In this document: one piece after another, positions 18,015 to 26,396 of the stretch
Position numbering within the stretch: the stretch's first letter is position 1
Layout: the number at the start of each line of letters is the position of its first letter
Assembly: GCA_934149075.1 (NCBI GenBank)
Contig: CAKPDR010000009.1
Span: 1-64,000 of the forward strand
DNA length: 64,000 nucleotides
From: an uncultured Clostridia bacterium
GTDB taxonomy: Bacteria > Bacillota > Clostridia > TANB77 > CAG-508
Direction: 5' to 3'
The notes under the pieces: generated by a model
Database searches by the model: none
The model's input: only the letters and a program-made list of their open reading frames with translations
What the model was told of the DNA's origin: nothing
Position numbers and translations under genes: made by a program

Positions 18015-18044
18015 TTTAAGCTATCATTCCCTTCATTTTATACA

Positions 18045-18629
18045 TTATTTTATTCTTAATCCGTTTACAATTGTATTTTCGTATTCTTGATATAATTTCA
18101 TTACATCCATTTGTTCTTCTTCTCTTTTTTTATATACCAATGTTGAGCATATTAAACCATATATTTCTGAAGCAATTGCCCTTGTATCGCCTTTTTTTAT
18201 CTCGCCTTTTTCAATTCCTTGTTGTACTATTTTTTCTATTTGTCCAATATAATCATATACATGTTCTTGGCATTTTTTATTTCTTGCTTCATTTCCCCAA
18301 AATTGACTTAGAATTATTGTTATTATATCTTCATATTTTGCCACTATCTTTATTTGAATTAATATTATAGCTTTTATTTTATCTATGTAATTATTATGTT
18401 TTGCTGTTTTTATATCAACACTATTCTGTAACAGTTTAATTCCTTCTTCTATTAAGAAGTTGAATATTTCTTCTTTACTAGAAAAGTGGTAATATAATGT
18501 GCCCTTTGCAACACCAACTGTCGCTGTAATTTCTTCTATGCTTGTTGCATCATATCCTTTTTCTGCAAATAGTTTCATTGATGTTTCAAATATTTTTCTT
18601 TTGGTTTTATTCATATACTTCACACCCAT
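18045..18629 (-). CDS. TetR/AcrR-family transcriptional regulator
   Basis: About 190 residues. The N-terminal TetR helix-turn-helix is clear (IFETSMKLFAEKGYDATSIEE, then VGVAKGTLYYHFSSKEEIF). The C-terminal ligand-binding domain (about 70-190) resembles fatty-acid-responsive FadR-type members. The ATG at 18629 or the one at 18614 may be the start; neither has an ideal ribosome site. It precedes the acyl-CoA ligase and probably represses it and itself. GAATGGTAATTC (18701-18712), an imperfect dyad upstream, is a candidate operator. Confidence 0.88.
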   Translation of the reverse strand: MGVKYMNKTKRKIFETSMKLFAEKGYDATSIEEITATVGVAKGTLYYHFSSKEEIFNFLIEEGIKLLQNSVDIKTAKHNNYIDKIKAIILIQIKIVAKYEDIITIILSQFWGNEARNKKCQEHVYDYIGQIEKIVQQGIEKGEIKKGDTRAIASEIYGLICSTLVYKKREEEQMDVMKLYQEYENTIVNGLRIK

Positions 18630-18796
18630 TATCTCTCAATTTTTCTTTCATATTATATAATTTTATTGCATTTTATGCAAGCTTTTTTTATAATTTGAAT
18701 TACCATTCAGTTTTTATGATACATATAAAAATATAAAAAGTTAAATAATATTCCACATTATGTTTTCCTTCAAGTTTACAATCTCATTTTCAAAAT

Positions 18797-18876
18797 TTAT
18801 CCACATGGTTGTGGATAATGTGGATAACTTTGTGAATAACTTTAAATAGACATTTTTCATTTACAAGTTATTCACA
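18797..18876. promoter_or_regulatory. cluster of five DnaA boxes
   Basis: Within 80 bp there are three exact DnaA boxes, TTATCCACA at 18797-18805 and its complement at 18810-18818 and 18819-18827, plus two one-mismatch boxes TTATTCACA (18831-18839 inverted, 18868-18876). The region 18740-19120 holds no gene. It is not next to dnaA/dnaN and the genes on both sides run the same way, so it looks like a DnaA-titrating or regulatory cluster rather than oriC. Confidence 0.85.
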
Positions 18877-18961
18877 TTTGGTTGTTGACAATTCTCAATT
18901 TACATTTATTTGCAATTTTTATCATTTTTTATGTAACTCATTTTTATAATGTATTGTAAAA

Positions 18962-19080
18962 AATAAGAATGTAATATATTATTTTAAAGTTTAACAAGGT
19001 GTTTTAAATTTGTTTCAAACAAATTTAAAATAGCAAGACGTCCGCAGTTAAACGATAAAATAATATATTACATTCTTATT
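18962..19080. repeat. 119-bp cruciform-prone element
   Basis: Perfect 25-bp inverted arms (18962-18986, 19056-19080) are continued inward by GTTTAAC/GTTAAAC. They enclose a second 14-bp perfect palindrome (19002-19030, one-base loop). The only unpaired stretches are AAGGTG and TAGCAAGACGTCCGCA, the latter clearly richer in G+C than its surroundings. Drawn as RNA or single-stranded DNA it is a three-way junction. Confidence 0.85.
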
Positions 19081-19123
19081 AAATTATAAATACACGAATT
19101 ATATAAAGTACGCTTTTATCTTT

Positions 19124-19426
19124 TTACATAAATTTCAAATAAATAACTAAAATAATCTCTAGAATCAGTATTACCGGTAATCCTACTGTAAATTTAAGTT
19201 TTTTAGTTTTATGTCTAAACGTATACATTCCAGCAATAGTACCAATTCCTCCACCTAATGCAGTAACAATAAATAATGTTTGTTCTGGAATTCTCCATTT
19301 TCCCCACTTGGCTCTTCTTTTATCTGACCACATCATATAAAATCCTATTAGGTTTATAATCACTAAATAAATTATTATATTTCTTATAGAGAATATATCT
19401 CCTATTTGTATATTATTTTCTAGCAT
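19124..19426 (-). CDS. DUF1294 membrane protein
   Basis: A 100-residue protein with the DUF1294 signature: a first helix (IRNIIIYLVIINLIGFYMM), then the conserved DKRRAKWGKWRIPE, a second hydrophobic segment with GGGIGTIAGM, FRHKTKKLKF, and a final helix. Role unknown in the family. The ATG at 19426 follows GGAAG; the open frame upstream of it is repeat DNA. The repeat array between polC and this gene begins only 14 bases before the start codon. Confidence 0.85.
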   Translation of the reverse strand: MLENNIQIGDIFSIRNIIIYLVIINLIGFYMMWSDKRRAKWGKWRIPEQTLFIVTALGGGIGTIAGMYTFRHKTKKLKFTVGLPVILILEIILVIYLKFM

Positions 19427-19439
19427 TTTTCTTCCTTTC

Positions 19440-19577
19440 TTACCAGTAGGGACACTCATTTCTGGTAATTTTTTTTACCAATAGGGACACCCTTTATATA
19501 ATTTCATTAATTTTTTTCGCATAAGAGTGTCCCCTGTGGTAACTTTTTTTACCATTAATGGGTGTCCCCAATGGTAA
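19440..19577. repeat. family 1 repeat array (four units, inverted pairs)
   Basis: Two units in one orientation (19440-19468, and from 19475) face two in the other (ending 19542, and 19549-19577). Each has TTACCA/TGGTAA ends and a GGGACAC core. The array fills the polC to DUF1294 gap and ends 1-2 bases from the polC stop codon. Confidence 0.9.
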
Positions 19578-19578
19578 A

Positions 19579-22500
19579 TTATCCAAACAAACTCAATTGA
19601 TTACTTTGACTCATTCCTTCCAAGCAACCGAATTGACGTAATAATTCTGTTACAGAATCACCTATTTTTGCACGTATTTTCATATCATCAATTGACATGA
19701 ATTTTTCTTCTTCTCTTGCTCTCATTATGCTTTCAGCCGCAACTGAACCTAATCCAGCTATACTATTTAAAGGAGGACGAATACTATCTCCTTCTACTAA
19801 AAATTTTGTTGCATGTGACTTATATAAATCTATTGGTAAAAATCTAAATCCTCTTTCATACATTTCTAATACTATTTCCAAGTCATCATACATATCTTTG
19901 TCTTTTGGTGTTGCTGCATTTCCCATCATATCTATTTCTTTCATTTTATTTTTTACTTTTTCTTTTCCATTTATCATTGCTTCCGCGTCAAACGCTTTTG
20001 CTCTAATTGAATAATATGCTGCATAATATGCAAGTGGAATATGTACTTTGAACCATGCTATTCTGAAAGCATTTGTCACATATGCTGCTGCATGGGCCTT
20101 TGGAAACATGTATTTAATTTTTTCACATGATTTTACATACCAATCAGGTACTCCATGTTCTTCCATTAATGGTATATATTCGTCTTTCCATTTTGGTTCT
20201 TTACCTTTTGCTACTTTTCCTTTACGTACCGCTTCCATTATTTTAAATGCTTTGTCTGGTGGTAATCCTTTTTGCATTAGATATACCATTATATCGTCAC
20301 GACAACATATTGCTTCTTTTAATGTTACTATTCCTTGTTCTATTAATGTTTGGGCATTTCCTAACCATACATCTGTACCATGTGATAATCCTGATAAACG
20401 TATTAGTTCATCAAATGTGGTTGGATGTGTGTCCATAAGCATCCCTCTTGCAAATTTTGTTCCATATTCAGGTATTCCAAATGTTCCAACTTCTGAATGT
20501 ATTTGTTCTGGTGTTACTCCTAGGGCTGTTGTTGAATTGAATATTGACATTGTTTCTTTGTCGTCTAACGGAATTGCTGTTGGTGCTACTCCTGTTATGT
20601 CTTGTAACATACGAATTACTGTCGGATCGTCGTGTCCCAGTATGTCTAATTTTAGTAAGTTTCCGTCTATTGAGTGATAATCAAAGTGTGTTGTTATTAT
20701 GTCTGAGTTTGGATCATCAGCGGGATGTTGTACTGGTGTAAATTCATATATTTCTCTTCCTTTTGGTACTACAATTATTCCGCCTGGATGTTGTCCTGTT
20801 GTTCTTTTTATTCCAGTACATCCTGCTGAAAGCCTTGTTATTTCTGCTTTATTTACTGGTATATTTCTTTCTTCGTAATATTTTTTAACATAACCAAATG
20901 CTGTTTTATCTGCAACTGTACCTACTGTTCCTGCTTTAAATGTTGTTCCTTTTCCAAAGATTACTTCTGTATATTTATGTGCTTTTGCTTGATATTCTCC
21001 TGAGAAGTTTAAGTCTATATCTGGTTCTTTATCTCCATTAAATCCCAAGAATGTTTCAAATGGTATGTCCATTCCATCTTTTGCTAATTTTGCACCACAT
21101 TTGGGGCAGTCTTTATCTGGTAAGTCAAATCCATTTCCTACTCCATAATCTTCAAATTCTGAATATTTGCATTTTGGACATCTATAATGTGGCTTTAATG
21201 AGTTTACTTCTGTTATACCTGTCATATATGCTACAAGTGACGAACCTACTGACCCTCTTGATCCTACTATATATCCATCTTCATTTGATTTCCATACTAA
21301 TTTTTGTGCTATTATATACATTACTGAATATCCATTACTTATTATTGAATTTAACTCTTTGTCAAGTCTTGCTTGTACTATTTCTGGCAATGGATCTCCA
21401 TATAATTCATGTGCCTTGTTATAAGCTATGTTTTTTATATCTTCTTCACATCCTGGTATATGTGGTGGACATTTTTCAGGTGATATTGGATCTATTCTAT
21501 CACACATATCTGATATTTTATTTGTGTTTGTTACAACTACTTCATATGCTTTTTCTTCTCCTAAATAGCTAAACTCTTGTAACATTTCTTCTGTTGTTCT
21601 TAAATATAATGGTGCTTGATTATCTGCATCTTTATATCCTTGACCTGCTTCTAATATACGTCTGTATATTTCATCTTGTGGATCCATAAAATGGACATCA
21701 CATGTTGCTACAACTAGTTTGTTTAGTTTTTCTCCTAATTCTACTATTTTACGATTTATGTCTTTTAAATATTCTCTATCTGGTACTTTTCCATCTCTTA
21801 CTAAAAAATCATTGTTTCCTATTGGTTGAATTTCTAGATAATCATAATCTCTTGCTATATTTTCTATTTCTTCATCTGATTTTCCAAGTTCTATTGCTTG
21901 ATATAATTCTCCCGCCTCACATGCACTTCCTAATATTAAACCTTCTGAATATTTTTTGTATATACTTTTTAATATACGTGGTTTTTTATAAAAATAATGT
22001 AAATGTGAAAGAGATACTAATTTATATAAATTTCTTAGTCCAATATAATTTTTTGCTAATATTATTGCATGATATGTATTTAATTTTTTGTATTCTTCTT
22101 TCTTAGCATTTTCATCTCTTCCTATGGTGTCTATTTCTTCAACCTTTGTAACTCCTCTATCTTTTAATTTTTGTATCATTACATTAAATACTTTAACTGT
22201 TGTATCTACATCATCTAATGCTCTATGTGCTACTTCTACTACTATTCCTAATTCATCTGCAATTTTACCAAGTTTGTATTTTTTCATATTTGGAAATATA
22301 TCCTTTGCAAGTGTTAATGTGTCTATTACTGTATAATCAAATTCATATCCTAATGCTTTTGCGTTTTGCTTTAAAAATCCAACATCAAATTTTGCATTAT
22401 GTGCAACAATTATTGAATCTCCTAAAAATTCTAGTATTTTGGGAAATACTTTATCAATTGTTTCTGCATCTTTTACCATTTCATCTGTTATGTTTGTAAC

Positions 22501-24405
22501 ATCTACAACTCTTTGTGGAATTGGTTTCTCTGGATTTACAAAACAACTAAATTCATCTATTACCTCTCCATTTTGTACTTTCATTATTCCAACTTCTGTT
22601 ATTTTTTCTGTTACTGCTGAAAACCCTGTTGTCTCTAAGTCTAATACACAATAGGTTGTATCTAATGGTTGGCCTTTTGCATTTGTTACTGAATTTTCTT
22701 TGTCTGGTGCAAGATATGCTTCTACTCCATAAATTACTTTCATATCTTGGTTATCTCTTCCAAGTAAATGATATGCTTCTGGGAATGCTTGTACAACTCC
22801 ATGGTCTGTTATTGCTATTGATTTCATTCCCCAGCTCATTGCTCTTTTTATTAAATCCTCTGCTGATGTCATTGCATCCATTTGACTCATTTTTGTATGC
22901 ATATGTAATTCTACTCTTTTTACTTCTGCATGGTCTTCTCTTTTTGTCTTTGGTAATGGTTCTGACACTACTATTGTATTTGCCATTACAGTTAACTCAT
23001 TTGAAAAAGCATCCATTTGAGCTCTTCCTGCTAATTTTATCGCTTTCGTTCCTTTTAATCTTTTTATGATTTTTTTTGCACTATTTCCAGGTAAAAAAGC
23101 TTTACATGTCATAGTACTTGTTCCATCATATATGTCTATACTTAAAATTACCTTTCCTGATTTTGTTTCTTTATCTTCCATTGCTTGTATTTCACCATCT
23201 ATACATACATTTCCTGTTTCTGGGTTAATATCTACTATTTTTACAAGTGGATCACTTATATTCACTGATGAACCTAAAATTAATGGCGTACTGTCATCTT
23301 CTTCTGGAAGTGGTGGCATTCCTTCATCTGATATTTCAGCAATTATATTTGCCATTACAGTTATATCTCCTGCATAACTATCAAATCCAGCTTTACCTGT
23401 TGTCTTTATTGCCTTTGCTGATTTTATTTTTTCTAATATTTCATTTCCTTTTGCTCCGTCTTCTGCAAATGATTTACATGTAATTATTCCTGTACCATCA
23501 TATATTTCGTATATTAACATTCCTTTTCCTGTTTTTGTTTCTCTACATTCACTGTTTACAATTCTTCCTTCTAGTGTTACTCTTCCAGAATTAGCATCTA
23601 ATTCTTTTATCTTCATTTTCTTTTCCTTAGCTCTTGATGGTTTTCCAAATATGATATTTTCTGCTTGTGGTAATTCTTCCATTTCTGGCATATATCCTAG
23701 TTCTTCTTCTGGTGGAATAGCATAATCTGCATCATTATATGGTCCTTCTGGAAGTGGTGGAATATCTCCTTGTATTTCTGGAGTAGTGTATTGTTCTTCT
23801 TGATGTGTTCTTATTGCAATTCCTCTCATTGCTTCATGTACTGCTTGTTCTTCAATCTTTTTTGTCTTTTCTTGAAATGCTTTTACTTCTTGCTCTTTTA
23901 TTTTTTCTTCTATATTTACTTTATACTTTTTTCCAAATAAATTATATATTACATTTTCAAGTTCTCTATCCAATTTTCTTGCTTTTAGGAAATCCGCTCC
24001 TTTTATTTGCATATATACATTTACTTTGTTATCGGTTAATTCTACTTTACTTTTTAATAATAGCAATGGTCTCATTAACGGATATTTATGTGCCATATAG
24101 CATATTAAATTTTCCCATTCATCATCAATTCTTTTTATATATATTCCTTCTGGATATGTCATTAGCATATGTACTTGTTCAAACTGAAATCTTTCTCTTA
24201 AGAATTTTTCAAAATACCATATTTCTTTTATTTCTATATATTCCTTTGAAGCCATACCTAGTTCCAATGTGTTTATTCTTTTTATAAAATTCATTTTTGT
24301 TATTACTACATCTGCTATATTACTGTTTGTTTTATAATCACTGAATACATCTCCAATTTTCCTACTTTTCTTTATTTCTTGTACTTCTGCCATTTGTTTT
24401 TTCAT
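19579..24405 (-). CDS. polC: DNA polymerase III PolC (Gram-positive type)
   Basis: A 1608-residue replicative polymerase, longer than the usual 1430-1470. Order: N-terminal domains (1-250), OB fold 1 (about 264-358), OB fold 2 (about 388-482), PHP domain (VELHMHTKMSQMDAMTS, SIAITDHGV), DEDDh proofreading exonuclease (VLDLETTGF, HNAKFDVGFL, HRALDDVDTT), zinc-binding CPKC/CPKCGAK pairs (about 1078-1105), and the polymerase site PDIDLNFSGEYQ (about 1128). Both exonuclease and polymerase acids are present. The extra length is mainly the second OB fold. It ends NQLSLFG, a beta-clamp-like tail. Confidence 0.97.
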   Translation of the reverse strand: MKKQMAEVQEIKKSRKIGDVFSDYKTNSNIADVVITKMNFIKRINTLELGMASKEYIEIKEIWYFEKFLRERFQFEQVHMLMTYPEGIYIKRIDDEWENLICYMAHKYPLMRPLLLLKSKVELTDNKVNVYMQIKGADFLKARKLDRELENVIYNLFGKKYKVNIEEKIKEQEVKAFQEKTKKIEEQAVHEAMRGIAIRTHQEEQYTTPEIQGDIPPLPEGPYNDADYAIPPEEELGYMPEMEELPQAENIIFGKPSRAKEKKMKIKELDANSGRVTLEGRIVNSECRETKTGKGMLIYEIYDGTGIITCKSFAEDGAKGNEILEKIKSAKAIKTTGKAGFDSYAGDITVMANIIAEISDEGMPPLPEEDDSTPLILGSSVNISDPLVKIVDINPETGNVCIDGEIQAMEDKETKSGKVILSIDIYDGTSTMTCKAFLPGNSAKKIIKRLKGTKAIKLAGRAQMDAFSNELTVMANTIVVSEPLPKTKREDHAEVKRVELHMHTKMSQMDAMTSAEDLIKRAMSWGMKSIAITDHGVVQAFPEAYHLLGRDNQDMKVIYGVEAYLAPDKENSVTNAKGQPLDTTYCVLDLETTGFSAVTEKITEVGIMKVQNGEVIDEFSCFVNPEKPIPQRVVDVTNITDEMVKDAETIDKVFPKILEFLGDSIIVAHNAKFDVGFLKQNAKALGYEFDYTVIDTLTLAKDIFPNMKKYKLGKIADELGIVVEVAHRALDDVDTTVKVFNVMIQKLKDRGVTKVEEIDTIGRDENAKKEEYKKLNTYHAIILAKNYIGLRNLYKLVSLSHLHYFYKKPRILKSIYKKYSEGLILGSACEAGELYQAIELGKSDEEIENIARDYDYLEIQPIGNNDFLVRDGKVPDREYLKDINRKIVELGEKLNKLVVATCDVHFMDPQDEIYRRILEAGQGYKDADNQAPLYLRTTEEMLQEFSYLGEEKAYEVVVTNTNKISDMCDRIDPISPEKCPPHIPGCEEDIKNIAYNKAHELYGDPLPEIVQARLDKELNSIISNGYSVMYIIAQKLVWKSNEDGYIVGSRGSVGSSLVAYMTGITEVNSLKPHYRCPKCKYSEFEDYGVGNGFDLPDKDCPKCGAKLAKDGMDIPFETFLGFNGDKEPDIDLNFSGEYQAKAHKYTEVIFGKGTTFKAGTVGTVADKTAFGYVKKYYEERNIPVNKAEITRLSAGCTGIKRTTGQHPGGIIVVPKGREIYEFTPVQHPADDPNSDIITTHFDYHSIDGNLLKLDILGHDDPTVIRMLQDITGVAPTAIPLDDKETMSIFNSTTALGVTPEQIHSEVGTFGIPEYGTKFARGMLMDTHPTTFDELIRLSGLSHGTDVWLGNAQTLIEQGIVTLKEAICCRDDIMVYLMQKGLPPDKAFKIMEAVRKGKVAKGKEPKWKDEYIPLMEEHGVPDWYVKSCEKIKYMFPKAHAAAYVTNAFRIAWFKVHIPLAYYAAYYSIRAKAFDAEAMINGKEKVKNKMKEIDMMGNAATPKDKDMYDDLEIVLEMYERGFRFLPIDLYKSHATKFLVEGDSIRPPLNSIAGLGSVAAESIMRAREEEKFMSIDDMKIRAKIGDSVTELLRQFGCLEGMSQSNQLSLFG

Positions 24406-24526
24406 TCCTTCCTAGGATTTTTTTATCTCTTTTTGTCTTGGATTATATTATCATAAATTTATCTTTTTTTCAATAAAAATAAAAATTTGATAAATAATGA
24501 ATATTTAAATTTTACACAAAAAGGTC

Positions 24527-24555
24527 TTGAAATTTTCACAATAAAATATTATTAT
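24527..24555 (+). promoter_or_regulatory. promoter of the 24588-25232 gene
   Basis: TTGAAA (24527-24532), 17-bp spacer, TATTAT (24550-24555), about 33 bases before the start codon. Confidence 0.65.
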
Positions 24556-24587
24556 ATATAAAGCTTATAACAAAGGAGGAATTATCA

Positions 24588-25232
24588 ATGGCAAGAATAA
24601 GTAAAAAAGAAAAAGAAGCCGAAAAAATTGAAAAAGAAGAAAATGTAGAAAATTTAGAAAATCTTGAAGTTACTACAAATACTTCAAAAACAAAAAATAT
24701 GGAAGATTTAAAAAATATTTTAGCAGAATTAAAAACTGTATTATCAAATCTAGACGTAAACATTTCTCAATTAGACTCATCAATTTCATCAAATAAAGAA
24801 ATAGTAGATGATAAAAAAAATGATGAAATTACAGATAGTAATACACTTTTAATTTCTGAAACACAAAGTAAAGTTGTATTACCTTATAAAATAGAAAATG
24901 TAAAAAAAATCTTAAATGAAAATTCTAAATATGAAACACTTCAAGATGTCATTAATGTAGAATATACATTACCTATTACAAAATACAAGAACTCATCAAA
25001 ATCACGATTTAAAGAAGCTTACAGTTTAATGCGTAAAAAAGAAAAAGCTTCTGTATTTGATAGCTTAAGTGTAGCTACAGAAATGACATTTAACAATTCT
25101 CTTAATCCTGCAGTCATAACTGCTTGCGAAAATTTAGATCAACTTGATGTATATGTTGATTGTTTATCTTCTAATAAACTTGACAAATTTAATTATTTTA
25201 AGGTAAAATATGAAGCTTTACCAAAAAAATAA
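24588..25232 (+). CDS. 214-residue protein of unknown function
   Basis: A hydrophilic cytoplasmic protein. Residues 1-35 are lysine/glutamate-rich, 36-70 are a probable coiled coil (MEDLKNILAELKTVLSNL), 70-95 are a polar linker, and 95-214 form a compact domain (YKIENVKKILNENSKYETLQDVINVEYTL; FKEAYSLMRKKEK). It has AAGGAGG, its own promoter and its own terminator, so it is expressed alone. Family not recognised. Confidence 0.7.
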   Translation: MARISKKEKEAEKIEKEENVENLENLEVTTNTSKTKNMEDLKNILAELKTVLSNLDVNISQLDSSISSNKEIVDDKKNDEITDSNTLLISETQSKVVLPYKIENVKKILNENSKYETLQDVINVEYTLPITKYKNSSKSRFKEAYSLMRKKEKASVFDSLSVATEMTFNNSLNPAVITACENLDQLDVYVDCLSSNKLDKFNYFKVKYEALPKK

Positions 25233-25266
25233 GAAAAAACTATTTATATAGTTTTTTCTTATTTTT
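25231..25266. terminator. bidirectional terminator
   Basis: A 13-bp stem AAGAAAAAACTAT/ATAGTTTTTTCTT between the converging 24588-25232 gene and ddl. Confidence 0.9.
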
Positions 25267-25269
25267 TGT

Positions 25270-26277
25270 TTAATTTTCATTATTTAAAGCTTTTTCAATT
25301 AATTTATCTAATAGCTCTGAATATGTAATTCCAATTGCTTCTAACAATTTTGGATACATACTTATTTTGGTAAAACCCGGCATTGTATTTATTTCATTTA
25401 TATATATTTTGTTTGTTTCTTTTTCTATAAAGAAATCTACTCTTGCCAAGCCTTTTCCATCAATTGCTTTAAATGCTTTTACTGCAAGTTTCTTAATTTC
25501 TTCCATTTTGCTTTCTTCAATTTCTGCTGGAATAATAGTTTTTGACTCTTGAATATTATATTTTGCATCAAAACTATAAAATTCCTCTGCTGATATTATT
25601 TCTCCTACTGTTGATGCAATAATGTCTTTGTCTTCTAAAACAGCACATTCTATCTCTCTAGCATCTATCCCCTGTTCTACTAAAATTTTATTATCATATT
25701 TTCCCGCATGTTCTATTGCCATTTTTAATTCACTATTATTGGTAGCTTTTTTTACTCCAATTGAAGATCCTGAATTAGATGGTTTTACAAACATTGGAAA
25801 CTTTATTTTATCAGTTATTTTTTCTATTTTAAATTCTTCTTCTTCAAATTTTTCATCTATAATTGCATATCCATCCTTATTTTTCTTTATATATATATAC
25901 GGTGCTTGGTCGATTCTAGCTTTTTCGAAAATAACTTTTGTATACACTTTATCCATCCCTATACTTGAAGCCAAGACTCCACTTCCTACATATGGAATTT
26001 TTAACATTTCAAACATTCCTTGTATTGTGCCATCTTCTCCTCCTAATCCATGCAATACTGGAAATAGAACATCTAAATCTTTTAAAGTCCATACTAAATT
26101 ATATATCTCTTCCCTTTCACCACTACCTTTTTCAAAATATTTTCCATATTCATTTATATAAATCTCATGTATTTCATATTTTTCTTTATCTAAGTTTTCT
26201 ATTATAGATTTTGCTGACATTACTGAAATATCATGTTCTGTTGATATTCCTCCATAAATAATACCTAATTTTATCAT
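25270..26277 (-). CDS. ddl: D-alanine--D-alanine ligase
   Basis: A 335-residue ATP-grasp ligase making the D-Ala-D-Ala dipeptide of peptidoglycan precursors. Motifs: YGGISTEHDISVMSA at the N-terminus, LHGLGGEDGTIQGM, KPSNSGSSIGV, ARVDFF, and the metal-binding INEINTMPGFT. The start at 26277 is used because GGAGGG lies 4 bases upstream; an ATG at 26289 overlaps it. Divergent from the PBP gene. Confidence 0.95.
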   Translation of the reverse strand: MIKLGIIYGGISTEHDISVMSAKSIIENLDKEKYEIHEIYINEYGKYFEKGSGEREEIYNLVWTLKDLDVLFPVLHGLGGEDGTIQGMFEMLKIPYVGSGVLASSIGMDKVYTKVIFEKARIDQAPYIYIKKNKDGYAIIDEKFEEEEFKIEKITDKIKFPMFVKPSNSGSSIGVKKATNNSELKMAIEHAGKYDNKILVEQGIDAREIECAVLEDKDIIASTVGEIISAEEFYSFDAKYNIQESKTIIPAEIEESKMEEIKKLAVKAFKAIDGKGLARVDFFIEKETNKIYINEINTMPGFTKISMYPKLLEAIGITYSELLDKLIEKALNNEN

Positions 26278-26351
26278 ATTACCCTCCAACTTTTTTATTA
26301 TATTTATATGACTTTTATTTTTATTTATTCTAATTTTTCTCTATAGCACAG

Positions 26352-26359
26352 CATACATT
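26352..26359 (+). promoter_or_regulatory. possible sigma-E -10 element for the PBP gene
   Basis: CATACATT resembles the sigma-E (mother cell) -10 consensus CATACAnT and lies about 38 bases before the start codon. The -35 match upstream is poor, so this is a weak call. It would fit a spoVD-like gene. Confidence 0.25.
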
Positions 26360-26396
26360 TATATTATGAATATTTATATTTCGAAAGGAGATTTTT

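Noticed and set aside
18740..19120. Replication origin at the DnaA boxes
   Set aside because: No dnaA, dnaN or rpmH nearby and no strand switch of genes; kept as a DnaA-box cluster.
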